Assembly: GCA_004298015.1 (NCBI GenBank)
Contig: SCSE01000043.1
Location: forward strand, 1-64,000
Length of the DNA: 64,000 bases
Reading direction: 5' to 3'
Source: Rhodanobacter sp.
GTDB taxonomy: Bacteria > Pseudomonadota > Gammaproteobacteria > Xanthomonadales > Rhodanobacteraceae
Shown here: in pieces, positions 44,127 through 55,048 of the stretch
Layout: each line of letters starts with the position of its first letter
Numbering within the stretch: the stretch's first letter is position 1
Notes under the pieces: model-generated
The model's database searches: none
Told to the model about the DNA's origin: nothing
What the model saw: only the letters and a program-made list of their open reading frames with translations
Made by a program: the position numbers and the translations under genes

Positions 44127-45421
44127 CAGCCCTGGTCATCGGTGGTCTCGGCGCGCGGTAGACGCATCGATAATACGGCACCGGCCGCGCCCATCAACGC
44201 CAGCGTTGCCAGCACCGCAGCCAGTGAAAGGGCGGACAGCAACGCGGTAACCCCACCGACAGCCAGCAGCAGCACACCGATCGCGGAATTGCTCACCGCC
44301 ACGTAGGCGATCCGGGTGTCCCCCGTGGCGATGTCCACCACGTAGGTCTTGCGGCCGATGCGTACCGCCTGATGTGCCAATGCCAGCACGAAGTACATCG
44401 TCGGCATCAGCCAGATCTGGGCCAGCAGGCCCGGCGCCCACAAGATTGCGACCGCCAGCAGTGCCCCGAGCGAGGCACCGGCGGCACCACCGAGCGTAAT
44501 CACCACGCGACTTGAACGATCGGCCAGGCTGCCCCACAACGGCCCCCCGAGCAACGCTGCCAGCCCGTCGGCGACGATGAATGCCGCCAGCAGGCGTGGC
44601 GTATGCCCGAGATGGCGCTGGGCCAGCAGCACATAATACGGCGCCGACAACGCGGTGCACATCAGCAGTGCCCGGGCCAGCACAAACTGGCGCAGCCGCA
44701 CATCTTGCACCAGCAGGCGCAACCGCACCGGATGATCTTGCCCGTTGCCCTCGGCGGTCGGCTCACGGGTGGCGGAAAACAACGCGGCAGCCAGCAACCA
44801 CAATACCCCTGCGCCGAACAGCACCAGCGCATAGCCGGTCGCATGCAGCCGCTGCGGGCCAAGCACGGTCACCACCATGCCGAGGCCCAACGTAACCAGC
44901 CCCGCCGCGCTTGCCGCCCAACCGGTAGCACGTCCCCGCGTGCCCTTGGGCAGGGTCCGTGCCAGCACATCCTTGGAGGCGATCGATGAAACGCTGCGGG
45001 CCAGCGCATACAGCACCAGCAGTATCAGCAACACCAGCCCCGCCGCGCTGCCGCGCAGCAACCACGCCGCGAGCGCGATGCCGAACATGCTCAGTGCCTG
45101 CAACACCGCACCCAGCGACCAGGCCCATTTACGCTGACCGAAGCGCTGCACATGACGCGCCATCCAAACCTGCAGCAGCATGCTCCCGGATTCGCGGATT
45201 GGCACCAATAGCGCGATCATCCACCCGGCTACGCCAAGGGTGCCGGCGAGCCAGGTCAGGGTGGTCTTCGGGTTGCTCAGCGCGTCACCGAGCTTGGTCA
45301 GGAAATGGCTACCGACAAACAGCGCAAAGTTGCGTGGAATCGCCTCGCGCTGGGCAGCCGACAGCGTCTTGTCGGCTGTACCGGCATCTCGGACCTGCGG
45401 AAAAAGGGAACGTAATGACAT
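44126..45421 (-). CDS. MFS transporter
   Basis: A 431-residue transporter of the major facilitator superfamily with about twelve hydrophobic segments after a 30-residue polar start. A cytoplasmic loop near residue 205-225 (TREPTAEGNGQDHPV) separates the two six-helix halves, and GGPLWGSLADRSSRVVITLG holds the G-x-x-x-D-R motif of the second half. The substrate is unknown; it most resembles uncharacterised exporters. The gene stands alone and is convergent with the FNT gene. Confidence 0.85.
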   Translation of the reverse strand: MSLRSLFPQVRDAGTADKTLSAAQREAIPRNFALFVGSHFLTKLGDALSNPKTTLTWLAGTLGVAGWMIALLVPIRESGSMLLQVWMARHVQRFGQRKWAWSLGAVLQALSMFGIALAAWLLRGSAAGLVLLILLVLYALARSVSSIASKDVLARTLPKGTRGRATGWAASAAGLVTLGLGMVVTVLGPQRLHATGYALVLFGAGVLWLLAAALFSATREPTAEGNGQDHPVRLRLLVQDVRLRQFVLARALLMCTALSAPYYVLLAQRHLGHTPRLLAAFIVADGLAALLGGPLWGSLADRSSRVVITLGGAAGASLGALLAVAILWAPGLLAQIWLMPTMYFVLALAHQAVRIGRKTYVVDIATGDTRIAYVAVSNSAIGVLLLAVGGVTALLSALSLAAVLATLALMGAAGAVLSMRLPRAETTDDQG

Positions 45422-45655
45422 GACACGGCGCCGACAGGGACTGCCTCACTTTAGCGCGTGCACCGTCGGGCGGCATCAGGCCAGTAACCGTGGCCAGCTC
45501 AACAACTTTCAGCAGCCAGCCGTTGCCGTCGGCGCGAGTCGACAAGGACTCGCAACATGCCTCGATCTGCTGCTATAAATGCGCGCAGGGGACGCAATTT
45601 TCAGGATCTGTCGCGCACGCCACTGGTGCGCGCGGCATAGCATGGGGAGCCCGCA

Positions 45656-47665
45656 ATGACCTGGCGTATCTGGATCGTAGCGATCGTACTGTCGCTGAGC
45701 ATGACCGCGCTCGGTGCCAGGCCGGTGTCATTCGCCGACCTGGCCCGCCATGTCCAGTACAAAGATGTGAGGATTTCACCTGACGGCAAGTACCTGGCCG
45801 CGACCGCCGTCGTCAAGGGCCAGACCGTGCTCGCCTTGATTCGCCTTTCGGACAACAAGGGCAACATCGTGCGCCCTCGCGATGACGACGATGTAATCGA
45901 CTTCTGGTGGGCATCTTCAACCCGGGTGCTCTATTCCGTCGGCACGCGCGTCGGCGGCTTCGATTCACCGTTTGCCACCGGCGAGCTGTTTGCGGTCAAT
46001 GCCGACGGTTATGGTGCAGATATGCTCTACGGCTTTCGCAGGACCGGCATGACTACCGGCTCGCATATCCAGCGCGGCGGGCCTGAACGCGGCAGTGCCG
46101 AATTCATTTCGGCTATTTCGGGCGATCCGTATCACGTGCTGGTCGCCATCAGCTCATGGGGTGCCGCTGGTTTCGAACGGCAGCTGCCGGTGGCCTACCG
46201 CATGGATATCCGCGACGGGGTGAAATACAAGCTCATCACCGCGCCCATGCGCGGTGCCCATTTTGTCGCGGACCATCAAGGCAGGATTCGCTTCGCTTAT
46301 GGCGTGGACAAGGCCGAAAATTTCAAGGTCTATCTACATCCGGTTGGCGGGGACGGCTGGCAGCTGCAACCTGAACTCGGCAGGACCCGCTCCATTCCTT
46401 TCGCCTTCAAGCGCGACGACAGTGCGGCGTATGCCACTTGTCCGGGGGCTTCCGGAGGCTTCGGCATATGCCTGTGGCATCCGAAAAAGCCCACCCTGGA
46501 AACTCTCTGGAGCAATGCGCGCGTCGAGCCTGACGGATTGCTTCAGGGGTTCGCAAGGGACAGCGCGATCGGCGTGGCCTTCATGGACGGGCGGCCCGGG
46601 GCAGCGCTGTTCACTGGCCATCCTGCCGATACCAAGGCGCTGATCGCGCTGATGAAACAGTTTCCCGGCGAAAACGTGCGTTTCGTGTCGGGCACCCGTG
46701 ATGGCCGTTTGAGCGTGGTACGCGTGGATGCCGATGTCGACCCGGGGACGTTCTACCTGTACGAGCGTGACAGCGGCAAGCTCACGCCACTGCTGGCACG
46801 CGAATCGTGGATCAATCCCGAAAAGATGGCGTCCAAGCAGCCCTTCGATTTTGCCGCCCGCGACGGCCTGAAGTTGCAGGGATATCTGAGCTACCCGCCC
46901 GGCGAGGAAGGTGCGAAACACCTGCCGATGGTGGTCTTCGTCCATGGCGGCCCCTACGGCATACGCGATCGCTGGAATTTCGATCCCTATGTACAGGCCA
47001 TGGCAACCCGCGGTTATGCCGTATTGCAAGTCAACTACCGCGGTTCCGGCGGTTACGGCAAACAGTTCGAGCGCGCCGGCTGGCTTCAATGGGGTGGCAA
47101 GATGCAGGACGATGTGACCGACGCCACCCGTTGGGCCGTTGCGAAGGGTATTGCCGACCCGCAACGGATCTGCATTTTCGGTGGCAGCTACGGTGGTTAT
47201 GCGGCGCTGGAAGGCGCCGTCAAGGAACCGGATCTGTACAAGTGTGCCATCGGTTACGTCGGTGTCTATGATCTGGCGCTGATGTACAAGCGTGGCGACA
47301 TTCCACAATCCAGTTATGGCGAAAGCTATCTCAAGGAAGTACTCGGCCAGAACATGAAGGTGCTGGCACAGCATTCACCCATCAACCAGCTCGACCGCCT
47401 CAAGGCCAAGGTGATGCTGATCGTCGGCGGCAGGGATATACGAGTGCCGCCGATCCAGGGGGAAGACTTGCACATGGCCCTGTTGAAACGCCACATTGCC
47501 CATGTCTGGATCGACAAGCCCGACGAGATGCACGGCTTTTACAAGGAGGCGAACGTAGCCGAGTTGTTTGCTCAGCTGGTGCAGTTCCTCAACGTCAATA
47601 TCGGCCCCGGCTCCCTTGGCATGAACTCCGCCGGTCTCAACCCTGGCGGCACCACGAAGCATTGA
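45656..47665 (+). CDS. S9 family prolyl-oligopeptidase-type peptidase
   Basis: A 669-residue exported serine peptidase. A signal peptide (residues 1-21, ending ALGA) leads into a beta-propeller of about 390 residues and then a C-terminal alpha/beta hydrolase domain. The triad is Ser511 in GGSYGGYAALEG, Asp in VGGRDIRVPPIQG (about 597) and His in DEMHGFYKEAN (about 629). HGGPYGIRDRW is the oxyanion region. It would cleave short peptides in the periplasm. The ATG at 45656 begins the signal peptide. A TATAAA at 45573 could be a -10 element, but no matching -35 was found. Confidence 0.88.
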   Translation: MTWRIWIVAIVLSLSMTALGARPVSFADLARHVQYKDVRISPDGKYLAATAVVKGQTVLALIRLSDNKGNIVRPRDDDDVIDFWWASSTRVLYSVGTRVGGFDSPFATGELFAVNADGYGADMLYGFRRTGMTTGSHIQRGGPERGSAEFISAISGDPYHVLVAISSWGAAGFERQLPVAYRMDIRDGVKYKLITAPMRGAHFVADHQGRIRFAYGVDKAENFKVYLHPVGGDGWQLQPELGRTRSIPFAFKRDDSAAYATCPGASGGFGICLWHPKKPTLETLWSNARVEPDGLLQGFARDSAIGVAFMDGRPGAALFTGHPADTKALIALMKQFPGENVRFVSGTRDGRLSVVRVDADVDPGTFYLYERDSGKLTPLLARESWINPEKMASKQPFDFAARDGLKLQGYLSYPPGEEGAKHLPMVVFVHGGPYGIRDRWNFDPYVQAMATRGYAVLQVNYRGSGGYGKQFERAGWLQWGGKMQDDVTDATRWAVAKGIADPQRICIFGGSYGGYAALEGAVKEPDLYKCAIGYVGVYDLALMYKRGDIPQSSYGESYLKEVLGQNMKVLAQHSPINQLDRLKAKVMLIVGGRDIRVPPIQGEDLHMALLKRHIAHVWIDKPDEMHGFYKEANVAELFAQLVQFLNVNIGPGSLGMNSAGLNPGGTTKH

Positions 47666-47802
47666 ATGAGCCCCGTGGCCGGCTGGCACCTTCGGATGCG
47701 GCATCGTGAACATTGTCGGCAACGGGCTTCGCTGCTGCGGATCCGAAACGCAAATGCTGTCCCGGCGGCTTGACGCATTTACCTCGCTGCGCCCAAGATC
47801 GG

Positions 47803-48813
47803 ATGATGCAACGCAGCAATGCCAACCAAACGCCGATAAAACTTGCCCTGCAGGGCGGTGGCGCGCATGGCGCGTTTACCTGGGGTGTACTGGACCGGTT
47901 GCTGGAACTGCCCGGCCTGGACATCGAATCGATCAGCGGCACCAGCAGCGGTGCCATGAATGCGGTGGCGGTGGCGCAGGGATGGCTGCGTGGCGGTGCC
48001 GCCGGGGCACGGGAATCGCTGGATGCGTTCTGGCGGGCGCTCGCCCGACAGAACGTGGTAGCTGACTGGTGGGCGGTCGCGGCGGGCATGTTCGATCATG
48101 CGCAGAAGCTGCCGCAAAGCCCGGGCGCGCCACTGTCGGTGAACCCGTTGCGGGGGCTGGTCGAGGGCATGTTTGACATGGATGCGCTGCGCACCGGACC
48201 AATCCAGCTGCGGCTGGCGGCGACCCGCGTACGCGACGGCGCACTCACCCTGTTCGACAACGCCCGACTGAGTCACGACGCACTACTGGCATCGGCGTGT
48301 TTGCCGCAGTGGTTTGCGGCGGTCGAGATCGACGGTGAAGCCTATTGGGACGGCGGCTTTGCCGGCAATCCCGTACTGGAACCCTTGCTCGATACCGGCA
48401 GTGACGACCTGTTGTGCATCCTGCTGCAGCCGTTCGAAAACGTGAAGGTGCCCAGGCACGCGCGTGACATCGCGGAATTGTCGGCTCAACTCTCCTTTTC
48501 AGCCGCATTCAAGCGCGAGCTGCGCGACCTCGCGCTAACCCGCCAGCGGCTTGCGCGGCATCTGCTGGCCGATGCTGAAGACCGTCGCCTGCGGCGCCTG
48601 CGCATGCATGTGATTACGCCCAGGGAAGCATTGACTGTGGCAGACGGATTCCCGGCGTCGGATACCCGACTGCACCAACTTCAGGGGTTGCGCGCACTGG
48701 GTCGTGAATCTGCCAGCGACTGGTGTGAACGCCACCAAGGGGATCTCGGGGAGCGCGCGAGCTTCTCGCTCACAGGCTGGCTGGCGGCAAGCGGTCGTCC
48801 ACTTTCCAGCTGA
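47803..48813 (+). CDS. Patatin-like phospholipase family protein
   Basis: A 336-residue patatin-domain lipid acyl hydrolase. The glycine-rich oxyanion loop is ALQGGGAHGAF (residues about 15-25), the nucleophile is Ser48 in GTSSGAM and the catalytic Asp is in WDGGFAGNP (about 185). No signal peptide or membrane segment is seen, so it acts in the cytoplasm unless secreted by another route. ATG 47803 or 47806 is the start; a longer frame upstream is not family-like. It stands alone. Confidence 0.88.
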   Translation: MMQRSNANQTPIKLALQGGGAHGAFTWGVLDRLLELPGLDIESISGTSSGAMNAVAVAQGWLRGGAAGARESLDAFWRALARQNVVADWWAVAAGMFDHAQKLPQSPGAPLSVNPLRGLVEGMFDMDALRTGPIQLRLAATRVRDGALTLFDNARLSHDALLASACLPQWFAAVEIDGEAYWDGGFAGNPVLEPLLDTGSDDLLCILLQPFENVKVPRHARDIAELSAQLSFSAAFKRELRDLALTRQRLARHLLADAEDRRLRRLRMHVITPREALTVADGFPASDTRLHQLQGLRALGRESASDWCERHQGDLGERASFSLTGWLAASGRPLSS

Positions 48814-48954
48814 CCACGCGGCCAGGTCGTCGGGCTAGCAGACGGTCGTCCCACTGCGCCATTCGCCCACCTGGCCGGCCTGTCCACGGCACATTTTCCC
48901 GCCCGCCGGCCAAAGCAGGCAAAATACGCAGTTCGCCACGCGTCGCGATGCCTG

Positions 48955-50574
48955 ATGGCCTCTGCCACACGCGCCACGCCCGCTCGACCACGGACCCGAC
49001 TTTTGACCACCACGCCCCCCGCCCCACCCTCAACCGATGACACCGATCCTGTGCCGTTGGAGCAAGTGCGTCTCGCGACTGAGCTGCTCGAGTCGCTGGC
49101 TGCCGATCCGCAGCGCCTGAAATCGCTGCCGGCGTCGGCGCGGGGACAGCTTCTCCAGGCGGTGGCCAAGGTTTACGACCCTGACCCCGCGGCACGCCGG
49201 GTGAAGTTGAAGGCCGCGGCGAAGGCACGCCACGCGTCGAAGATTCGCGCCGAGGACGAAGTACTCAATCGCACCGGTATCCGCGAACTGCGCCGCAAGC
49301 CGGTGTTCACCACGCCTAACGTGTTTGCACCGGAAAGCTTCACGGCACACGACATCGACCGCGACGACGCCCCACGCGAGTCGATCGAACCGCAGCACTG
49401 CTACGTCTGCAAGAAAAAGTATTCGGCCATTCATTTCTTCTACGACCAGTTGTGCCCGGACTGTGCAGCCTTCAACTACGCCAAGCGCACCGAACTGGTC
49501 GACCTGCGCGGGCGGGTCGCGCTGCTGACCGGTGGCCGGGTGAAGATCGGTTACCAGGCGGGTCTGAAGCTGTTGCGTGCGGGTGCCGAACTGATCGTGA
49601 CCACGCGCTTTCCGCGCGACTCGGCCGCCCGCTACGCCGAGGAGCCGGACTTCGCCCAGTGGCGCGACCGCCTGCAGATCTATGGACTGGACCTGCGCCA
49701 CACGCCGAGTGTCGAGGCGTTCTGCCAGGAGTTGGTGACCACGCGGCCGCGGCTCGATTTCATCATCAACAACGCCTGCCAGACGGTACGCCGACCGCCG
49801 GACTTTTATGCGCACATGATGGAAGGCGAAACGGCCGCCCTGCATGACCTGCCCGAACACATGCGTGCCCTGATCGGCCATTACGAGGGATTGCGCAGCT
49901 CGCAGATCCTGCCCGAAGCCGGGGCGTCGACGATGGCGGTCGCAGGCCAGGCCTCGAAGCTGGACGGGCTGACCCGCGCCGCCGAACTGTCGCAACTGCC
50001 GCTGCTGCCGGAGGAGCTGCTGGCGCAGAGCCACCTGTTCCCCGAGGGCCGGCTCGACCAGGACCTGCAACAGATCGACCTGCGCGGCCGCAACTCATGG
50101 CGGCTGCTGATGGCCGAGGTGCCATCGGTGGAATTGCTGGAGGTACAGCTGGTCAACGCGATCGCCCCATTCATCCTCAATGCGCGGCTGAAACCGTTGA
50201 TGCTGCGCACGCCCGAGCGCGACAAGCACATCGTCAACGTGTCGGCGATGGAAGGCCAGTTCTACCGCAGCTTCAAGACTACCCGGCACCCGCATACCAA
50301 CATGGCCAAGGCCGCGCTCAACATGATGACGCGCACCTCGGCGACGGATTACCACAACGACGGCATCCACATGAACAGCGTCGACACCGGCTGGGTCACC
50401 GACGAAGATCCGGCCGAACTGGCGGCCAAAAAGGTGCTGGAAGAACGCTTCCATCCGCCACTGGACATCATCGACGGTGCGGCGCGCATCGTCGATCCGA
50501 TCATCTCCGGCATCAATAGCGGCGAGCACGTATGGGGCCAGTTCCTGAAGGACTACAAGCCGACTGACTGGTAA
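48955..50574 (+). CDS. Divergent SDR-family oxidoreductase with zinc ribbon
   Basis: A 539-residue protein. The first 140 residues are charged and helical. A zinc-ribbon-like module follows, with cysteines at 149, 152, 167 and 170 (CYVCKKKY and LCPDCAAF), and then a short-chain dehydrogenase fold from about 185. The nucleotide-binding loop is unusual ([20 protein letters not shown] instead of TGxxxGxG), and the YxxxK active-site motif has Thr448 in place of Tyr, with Lys452 kept ([11 protein letters not shown]). [13 protein letters not shown] replaces the usual NNAG. An insert of about 100 residues lies between beta-4 and the active-site helix. The cofactor and substrate are unknown, and normal SDR chemistry is doubtful. 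Confidence 0.8.
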   Translation: MASATRATPARPRTRLLTTTPPAPPSTDDTDPVPLEQVRLATELLESLAADPQRLKSLPASARGQLLQAVAKVYDPDPAARRVKLKAAAKARHASKIRAEDEVLNRTGIRELRRKPVFTTPNVFAPESFTAHDIDRDDAPRESIEPQHCYVCKKKYSAIHFFYDQLCPDCAAFNYAKRTELVDLRGRVALLTGGRVKIGYQAGLKLLRAGAELIVTTRFPRDSAARYAEEPDFAQWRDRLQIYGLDLRHTPSVEAFCQELVTTRPRLDFIINNACQTVRRPPDFYAHMMEGETAALHDLPEHMRALIGHYEGLRSSQILPEAGASTMAVAGQASKLDGLTRAAELSQLPLLPEELLAQSHLFPEGRLDQDLQQIDLRGRNSWRLLMAEVPSVELLEVQLVNAIAPFILNARLKPLMLRTPERDKHIVNVSAMEGQFYRSFKTTRHPHTNMAKAALNMMTRTSATDYHNDGIHMNSVDTGWVTDEDPAELAAKKVLEERFHPPLDIIDGAARIVDPIISGINSGEHVWGQFLKDYKPTDW

Positions 50575-50672
50575 GCCTTGCGCGGTATCGACATGAGGTG
50601 TGCGGCGTCGGGTTCACCTCGCCTTGCCCTGCCATGGTGTGGACTGTTACCCGGACTCTGCCGGACCACAGC

Positions 50673-52013
50673 ATGAACCACGCTTTCACGGGCGCGCTCT
50701 GTAGCGCCATCATCGCAAGCGCGCTCCTTCTCGGTGGCTGTGGCGATCACGCTACCTTGAGCGTACGCGAGGGGACCGGCGCACACTCGATCCTGCCGCC
50801 GCCCGACCCCAGCCTGCTGCCGACGGTGCATATTGCCGAAGCCACCGGCTGGCCAGCCGGGGCCACGCCACAGGCGGCGCTTGGCCTTAGGGTGCGCGCC
50901 TTTGCGCGCGGACTCGATCATCCGCGCTGGTTATATGTATTGCCCAACGGCGACGTGCTGGTGGCGGAAACCAACGCACCGCCGCGGCCACAAGATGGTC
51001 GAGGTATCAAAGGGTGGCTGGCACGCAGGATAATGGCACGGGCGGGTGCGGGAGTACCCAGCGCCAATCGCATCACGCTGTTGCGCGACAGCACTGGCGA
51101 TGGCGTCGCCGATACGCGCAGCGTGCTGCTCAAAAACCTGCATTCGCCGTTCGGCATGGTGCTGGTCGGGCAGACCCTCTATGTCGCCGACACCGACGCG
51201 CTGCTGCGTTTTCCCTATCAGCGCGGGGAAACCGTGATCAACGCGGCGGGCAGCAAGCTGATCGATCTGCCGGCAGGACCGATCAATCATCACTGGACCA
51301 AGAATGTCATCGCCAGCCGAGACGGCCAAAGGCTCTATGTGACGGTGGGCTCGAACAGCAACGCCGGCGAGAACGGCCTGGCTGCCGAACACGGTCGCGC
51401 GCGCATCCTGCAAGTAGACCTGGCCACCGGGCAGGTGCACGCGTTTGCCACTGGCTTGCGCAACCCCAACGGCATGGCCTGGCAACCGCAGAGTGGGGCG
51501 TTGTGGGTCGCGGTGAACGAACGCGATGAACTGGGCAGTGACCTGGTACCCGACTACATGACCGCGGTGAAGGACGGGGGTTTCTATGGCTGGCCGTGGA
51601 GCTATTTCGGCCAGCACGTGGATACACGTGTGCAGCCGCCGAACCCGACGAAAGTGGCGCAGGCGATCACCCCGGACTACGCCCTCGGCCCGCATACCGC
51701 GTCGCTCGGGCTGGCGTTTTACCGGGGTCACCTGTTGCCGGCGCATTACCTCGACGGCGCATTCATCGGCCAGCACGGCTCGTGGAACCGGCGTCCTCGC
51801 AGCGGCTACAAGGTGGTCTTCGTGCCCTTCACCGATGGCAAGCCCAGCGGTGGCGCGGAAAACGTGCTGACCGGCTTCGTCGATGCCGATGGCCATGCTC
51901 GCGGCCGCCCAGTGGGGGTGGCGGTGGATGCACACGGCGCCCTGCTGGTCGCTGACGACGTAGGCAATACCATCTGGCGGGTCACCCCCGAGCCGACCCC
52001 CACCCGGCCATAA
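50673..52013 (+). CDS. PQQ-dependent sugar dehydrogenase-like lipoprotein
   Basis: A 446-residue protein with a lipoprotein signal (hydrophobic stretch then LLGGC as the lipobox, Cys at about residue 24), so it is anchored in the periplasm. The rest is a six-bladed beta-propeller of the soluble glucose dehydrogenase/sorbosone dehydrogenase family. [45 protein letters not shown] and [12 protein letters not shown] are its typical segments, with His and Arg residues for PQQ. It would oxidise an aldose or similar compound. ATG 50673 begins the signal peptide. Confidence 0.87.
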   Translation: MNHAFTGALCSAIIASALLLGGCGDHATLSVREGTGAHSILPPPDPSLLPTVHIAEATGWPAGATPQAALGLRVRAFARGLDHPRWLYVLPNGDVLVAETNAPPRPQDGRGIKGWLARRIMARAGAGVPSANRITLLRDSTGDGVADTRSVLLKNLHSPFGMVLVGQTLYVADTDALLRFPYQRGETVINAAGSKLIDLPAGPINHHWTKNVIASRDGQRLYVTVGSNSNAGENGLAAEHGRARILQVDLATGQVHAFATGLRNPNGMAWQPQSGALWVAVNERDELGSDLVPDYMTAVKDGGFYGWPWSYFGQHVDTRVQPPNPTKVAQAITPDYALGPHTASLGLAFYRGHLLPAHYLDGAFIGQHGSWNRRPRSGYKVVFVPFTDGKPSGGAENVLTGFVDADGHARGRPVGVAVDAHGALLVADDVGNTIWRVTPEPTPTRP

Positions 52014-52155
52014 TGCCCTGACCAGTCCCGTTGCGACGCCCTCGGTGGCGTTGTGAAAACCACGCACCGGGGATACCGCCCGGGACGGGCTCTTGAATGC
52101 GGCAGCCGGGCACCTCAACTCCCACGATATCCCCCGACGCTTCGGAGCCACACCC

Positions 52156-53163
52156 ATGCCTACCATGCAAGCCATCGAAATCAGCCAGCCCGGTTCAGCC
52201 GACGTACTGCAGTTGAGCTCACGCCCTGTGCCGCAGCCCGGCCCGGGCGAAGTGTTGATCAAGGTGGCGGCTGCCGGCGTCAATCGGCCTGACGTATTCC
52301 AGCGCATGGGCAACTACGCGCCGCCACCGGGTGCCTCGGACATCCCCGGGCTGGAGGTGGCCGGCGAACTGGTCGATGGCGACCTGTCCGGCAACAACCC
52401 GTTCGGACTCAAGCGCGGCGATGCGGTCTGCGCGCTGCTGGCCGGGGGTGGTTACGCCGAGTACGCGGTAGCACCGCTGGCCCAGTGCCTGCCGGTACCC
52501 GCCGGGTTCTCGATGGTCGAAGCCGCCGCGCTGCCGGAGAACTTCTTCACCGTCTGGAGCAACGTCTTCGATCGCGGCCAGCTCGGTCGCGGCGAAGGCG
52601 GCGCGCAGGAAAGCCTGCTGGTGCAAGGCGGCTCCAGCGGCATCGGCGTCACCGCGATCCAGCTGGCGCATGCCCTGGGCCATCGCGTGTTCGCCACCGC
52701 CGGCAGTGCGGAAAAATGCGCTGCCTGTGAAAAGCTGGGTGCGCAGGCAATCAACTACCGCGAGCAGGACTTTGTCGCGGTGGTGAAACAGGCCACCGAA
52801 GGTCGCGGTGTCGACGTGATCCTCGACATGGTCGCCGGCGACTACATACCACGCGAAATCGACGCGCTGGCCGAGGGTGGCCGGCTGGTATTCATTGCCA
52901 CCCTGGGCGGCAGCAAGGCCGAGATCGACGCCGCGGTGCTGATGCGCCGCCGACTCACCCTCACCGGCTCCACCCTGCGCGCACGCCCGGTAGCCTTCAA
53001 GGGTGCACTGGCCGGTCAATTGCACGACAAGGTGTGGCCGCTGCTCGAAGCCGGCACCGTGCGCCCGGTAATCCATCAGGTATTTCCGGCGGCGCAAGCG
53101 GACAAGGCGCATGCCCTGATGGAAAGCAGCACGCATATCGGCAAGATCATGTTGCAGTGGTGA
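52156..53163 (+). CDS. NAD(P)H quinone oxidoreductase (zeta-crystallin type)
   Basis: A 335-residue zinc-free medium-chain dehydrogenase. It has GVNRPDVFQRMGNYAPPPGA in the N-terminal GroES-like domain, LPENFFTVWSNVF before the cofactor domain and VQGGSSGIGVTAIQLAHALG as the NADP-binding loop. The best-known relatives reduce quinones or enones. GGAG eight bases before ATG 52156 sets the start. It is a single gene. Confidence 0.88.
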   Translation: MPTMQAIEISQPGSADVLQLSSRPVPQPGPGEVLIKVAAAGVNRPDVFQRMGNYAPPPGASDIPGLEVAGELVDGDLSGNNPFGLKRGDAVCALLAGGGYAEYAVAPLAQCLPVPAGFSMVEAAALPENFFTVWSNVFDRGQLGRGEGGAQESLLVQGGSSGIGVTAIQLAHALGHRVFATAGSAEKCAACEKLGAQAINYREQDFVAVVKQATEGRGVDVILDMVAGDYIPREIDALAEGGRLVFIATLGGSKAEIDAAVLMRRRLTLTGSTLRARPVAFKGALAGQLHDKVWPLLEAGTVRPVIHQVFPAAQADKAHALMESSTHIGKIMLQW

Positions 53164-53250
53164 TCCGGCGACAGTCCGTTTCCCTGCCGCGCGTTTACGC
53201 ACGCGTGCCATGGCCCCATCGTGTCTGCCTTACCTTTCGGGAGAACCGCG

Positions 53251-53952
53251 ATGATTGAACGCAGACCCTTCAACAGCCTCGGCCACGCCGACCACGGCTG
53301 GCTAAACGCCAGGCATCACTTTTCGTTTGCCGGCTACCACGATCCCAAGCGCATGGGCTGGGGTGCGCTGCGGGTGTGGAACGACGACACCATCGCGCCG
53401 CAAACCGGCTTTCCGCCGCATTCGCACGCCGACATGGAAATCATCACCTATGTTCGCCAAGGGGCGATTACTCATCGCGACAATCTCGGCAACGAGGGTC
53501 GTACCGAGGCCGGCGACGTGCAGGTGATGAGCGCAGGCAACGGCATCACCCACAGCGAATACAACCGGGAATCAGGCACCACGCAGATCTTCCAGATCTG
53601 GATACTCCCCGATACCCACGATCAACCCCCTTCCTGGGGCGCACGGCCGTTTCCGGCCGGCGAGCGTTCGGGCCGCTTCGTGACCCTGGCCAGCGGATTC
53701 AGGGAGGACAGCGACGCGCTGCCGCTACGCGCCAAGGCACGGGTGCTCGGCGCCACCGTCGGGGCCGGTATGACCGTCGAATATACCCTGGCCCAAGGCC
53801 GCCATGCCTATCTGGTAGCGGCCAAAGGTACGGTCGAACTCAACGGTGTGCGGCTCGAAGCCCGCGATGGCGCTGCCATCCGCCATGAGTCCGTGCTGCG
53901 ACTGACGGCGCTGGAGGATGCCGAGCTGGTACTCGTCGACAGCGCTGCCTGA
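53251..53952 (+). CDS. Pirin family protein
   Basis: A 233-residue double-cupin protein of the pirin family. The N-terminal cupin carries the metal ligands in FPPHSHADMEIITYVRQG (two His, one Glu) and SAGNGITHSEYN with another His. Bacterial pirins have been linked to quercetin oxidation and to regulation of pyruvate dehydrogenase; which applies here is unknown. GGGAG lies seven bases before ATG 53251. It is a single gene. Confidence 0.9.
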   Translation: MIERRPFNSLGHADHGWLNARHHFSFAGYHDPKRMGWGALRVWNDDTIAPQTGFPPHSHADMEIITYVRQGAITHRDNLGNEGRTEAGDVQVMSAGNGITHSEYNRESGTTQIFQIWILPDTHDQPPSWGARPFPAGERSGRFVTLASGFREDSDALPLRAKARVLGATVGAGMTVEYTLAQGRHAYLVAAKGTVELNGVRLEARDGAAIRHESVLRLTALEDAELVLVDSAA

Positions 53953-54069
53953 GCAGTCGCTGCCAGCGGCTACGACCGGCTTTCCCAGGGACCCGACCAT
54001 GGTGTACGTGTTTCCGCCGGAAACACTTGCTACCTTGGCTGGTAATTTTCGCTCCCTTTCGAGGCCGAC

Positions 54070-54993
54070 ATGACGCTTTCCCATGGCATCCACACCATCG
54101 ATACCGGTTTCGTGCGGCCGCAATTCGACGCGGCCTACCTGCTGGTCGAGAAGGGTCGCGGTGCATTCATCGACTGCGGCACCAACCATTCGGTGCCGCG
54201 CATGCTGGCCGCACTGGACGCCTGTGGCCTGACCGCGGCCGATGTGGACTGGTTGATCCTCACCCACGTGCATCTCGATCACGCCGGTGGTGCCGGCGAA
54301 CTGATCGCGCAGTTGCCCAACGCCAAGCTGGTGGTTCATCCGCGTGGTGCGCGGCATATGATCGACCCGTCGAAGTTGTGGGCCGGTGCCAGCGCGGTCT
54401 ATGGCGAAGCCGTGATGGAGCGCGATTACGGGCGGTTGCGGCCGATCCCGGCCGAGCGTGTGATCGAGGCCGTCGACGGCCATGTGGTGGATCTGGCGGG
54501 GCGGCTGTTGCGCTGCATCGACACCCCTGGTCACGCAAAGCATCACCTCGCGATCCATGATCCCCGCGCCAACGTCTGCTTCACCGGCGACGTATTCGGC
54601 CTGAGCTATCGCGAGTTCGATACCGCACGCGGCGCCTTCATCCTGCCCACCACCTCGCCGGTGCAGTTCGACCCCGACGCGCTGCACGCCTCGATCGACC
54701 GGCTGGTCGCACTGAAGCCAGCCGCGATGTACCTCACCCACTTCAACCGCGTCGATGAAATCGACCGCCTCGCCGGCGACCTGCATGGGCAGATCGACGC
54801 CATGGTCGCCCTGGCCCAGGAGGCCAACCAGCAACCCGATCGCCACGCCTCACTCGTCACCTCCCTCACCCGCTTATACGCCGACCGCGCCAAAGCGCAT
54901 GGCTGGCAAGGCAGCCACGAACAATTGCTGGAGCTGCTCGGCGGGGACATTGAGCTCAATGCGCAGGGTCTGGGGGTATGGTTGGACCGCTAA
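54070..54993 (+). CDS. MBL-fold metallo-hydrolase
   Basis: A 307-residue metallo-beta-lactamase-fold enzyme. The main metal motif is THVHLDHAGG (about residue 70), followed by HPRGARHM with a ligand His, DTPGHAKHH (about 160) and the Asp in CFTGDVFG (about 180). It resembles uncharacterised glyoxalase II-like hydrolases. The C-terminal region beyond residue 230 is helical. GAGG precedes the ATG. It is convergent with the esterase pseudogene. Confidence 0.87.
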   Translation: MTLSHGIHTIDTGFVRPQFDAAYLLVEKGRGAFIDCGTNHSVPRMLAALDACGLTAADVDWLILTHVHLDHAGGAGELIAQLPNAKLVVHPRGARHMIDPSKLWAGASAVYGEAVMERDYGRLRPIPAERVIEAVDGHVVDLAGRLLRCIDTPGHAKHHLAIHDPRANVCFTGDVFGLSYREFDTARGAFILPTTSPVQFDPDALHASIDRLVALKPAAMYLTHFNRVDEIDRLAGDLHGQIDAMVALAQEANQQPDRHASLVTSLTRLYADRAKAHGWQGSHEQLLELLGGDIELNAQGLGVWLDR

Positions 54994-55048
54994 CGGGCCC
55001 CCCCCAGTAACCGAACCTGACTCCGTTTTGACCCGAGCCGGGCATTCC

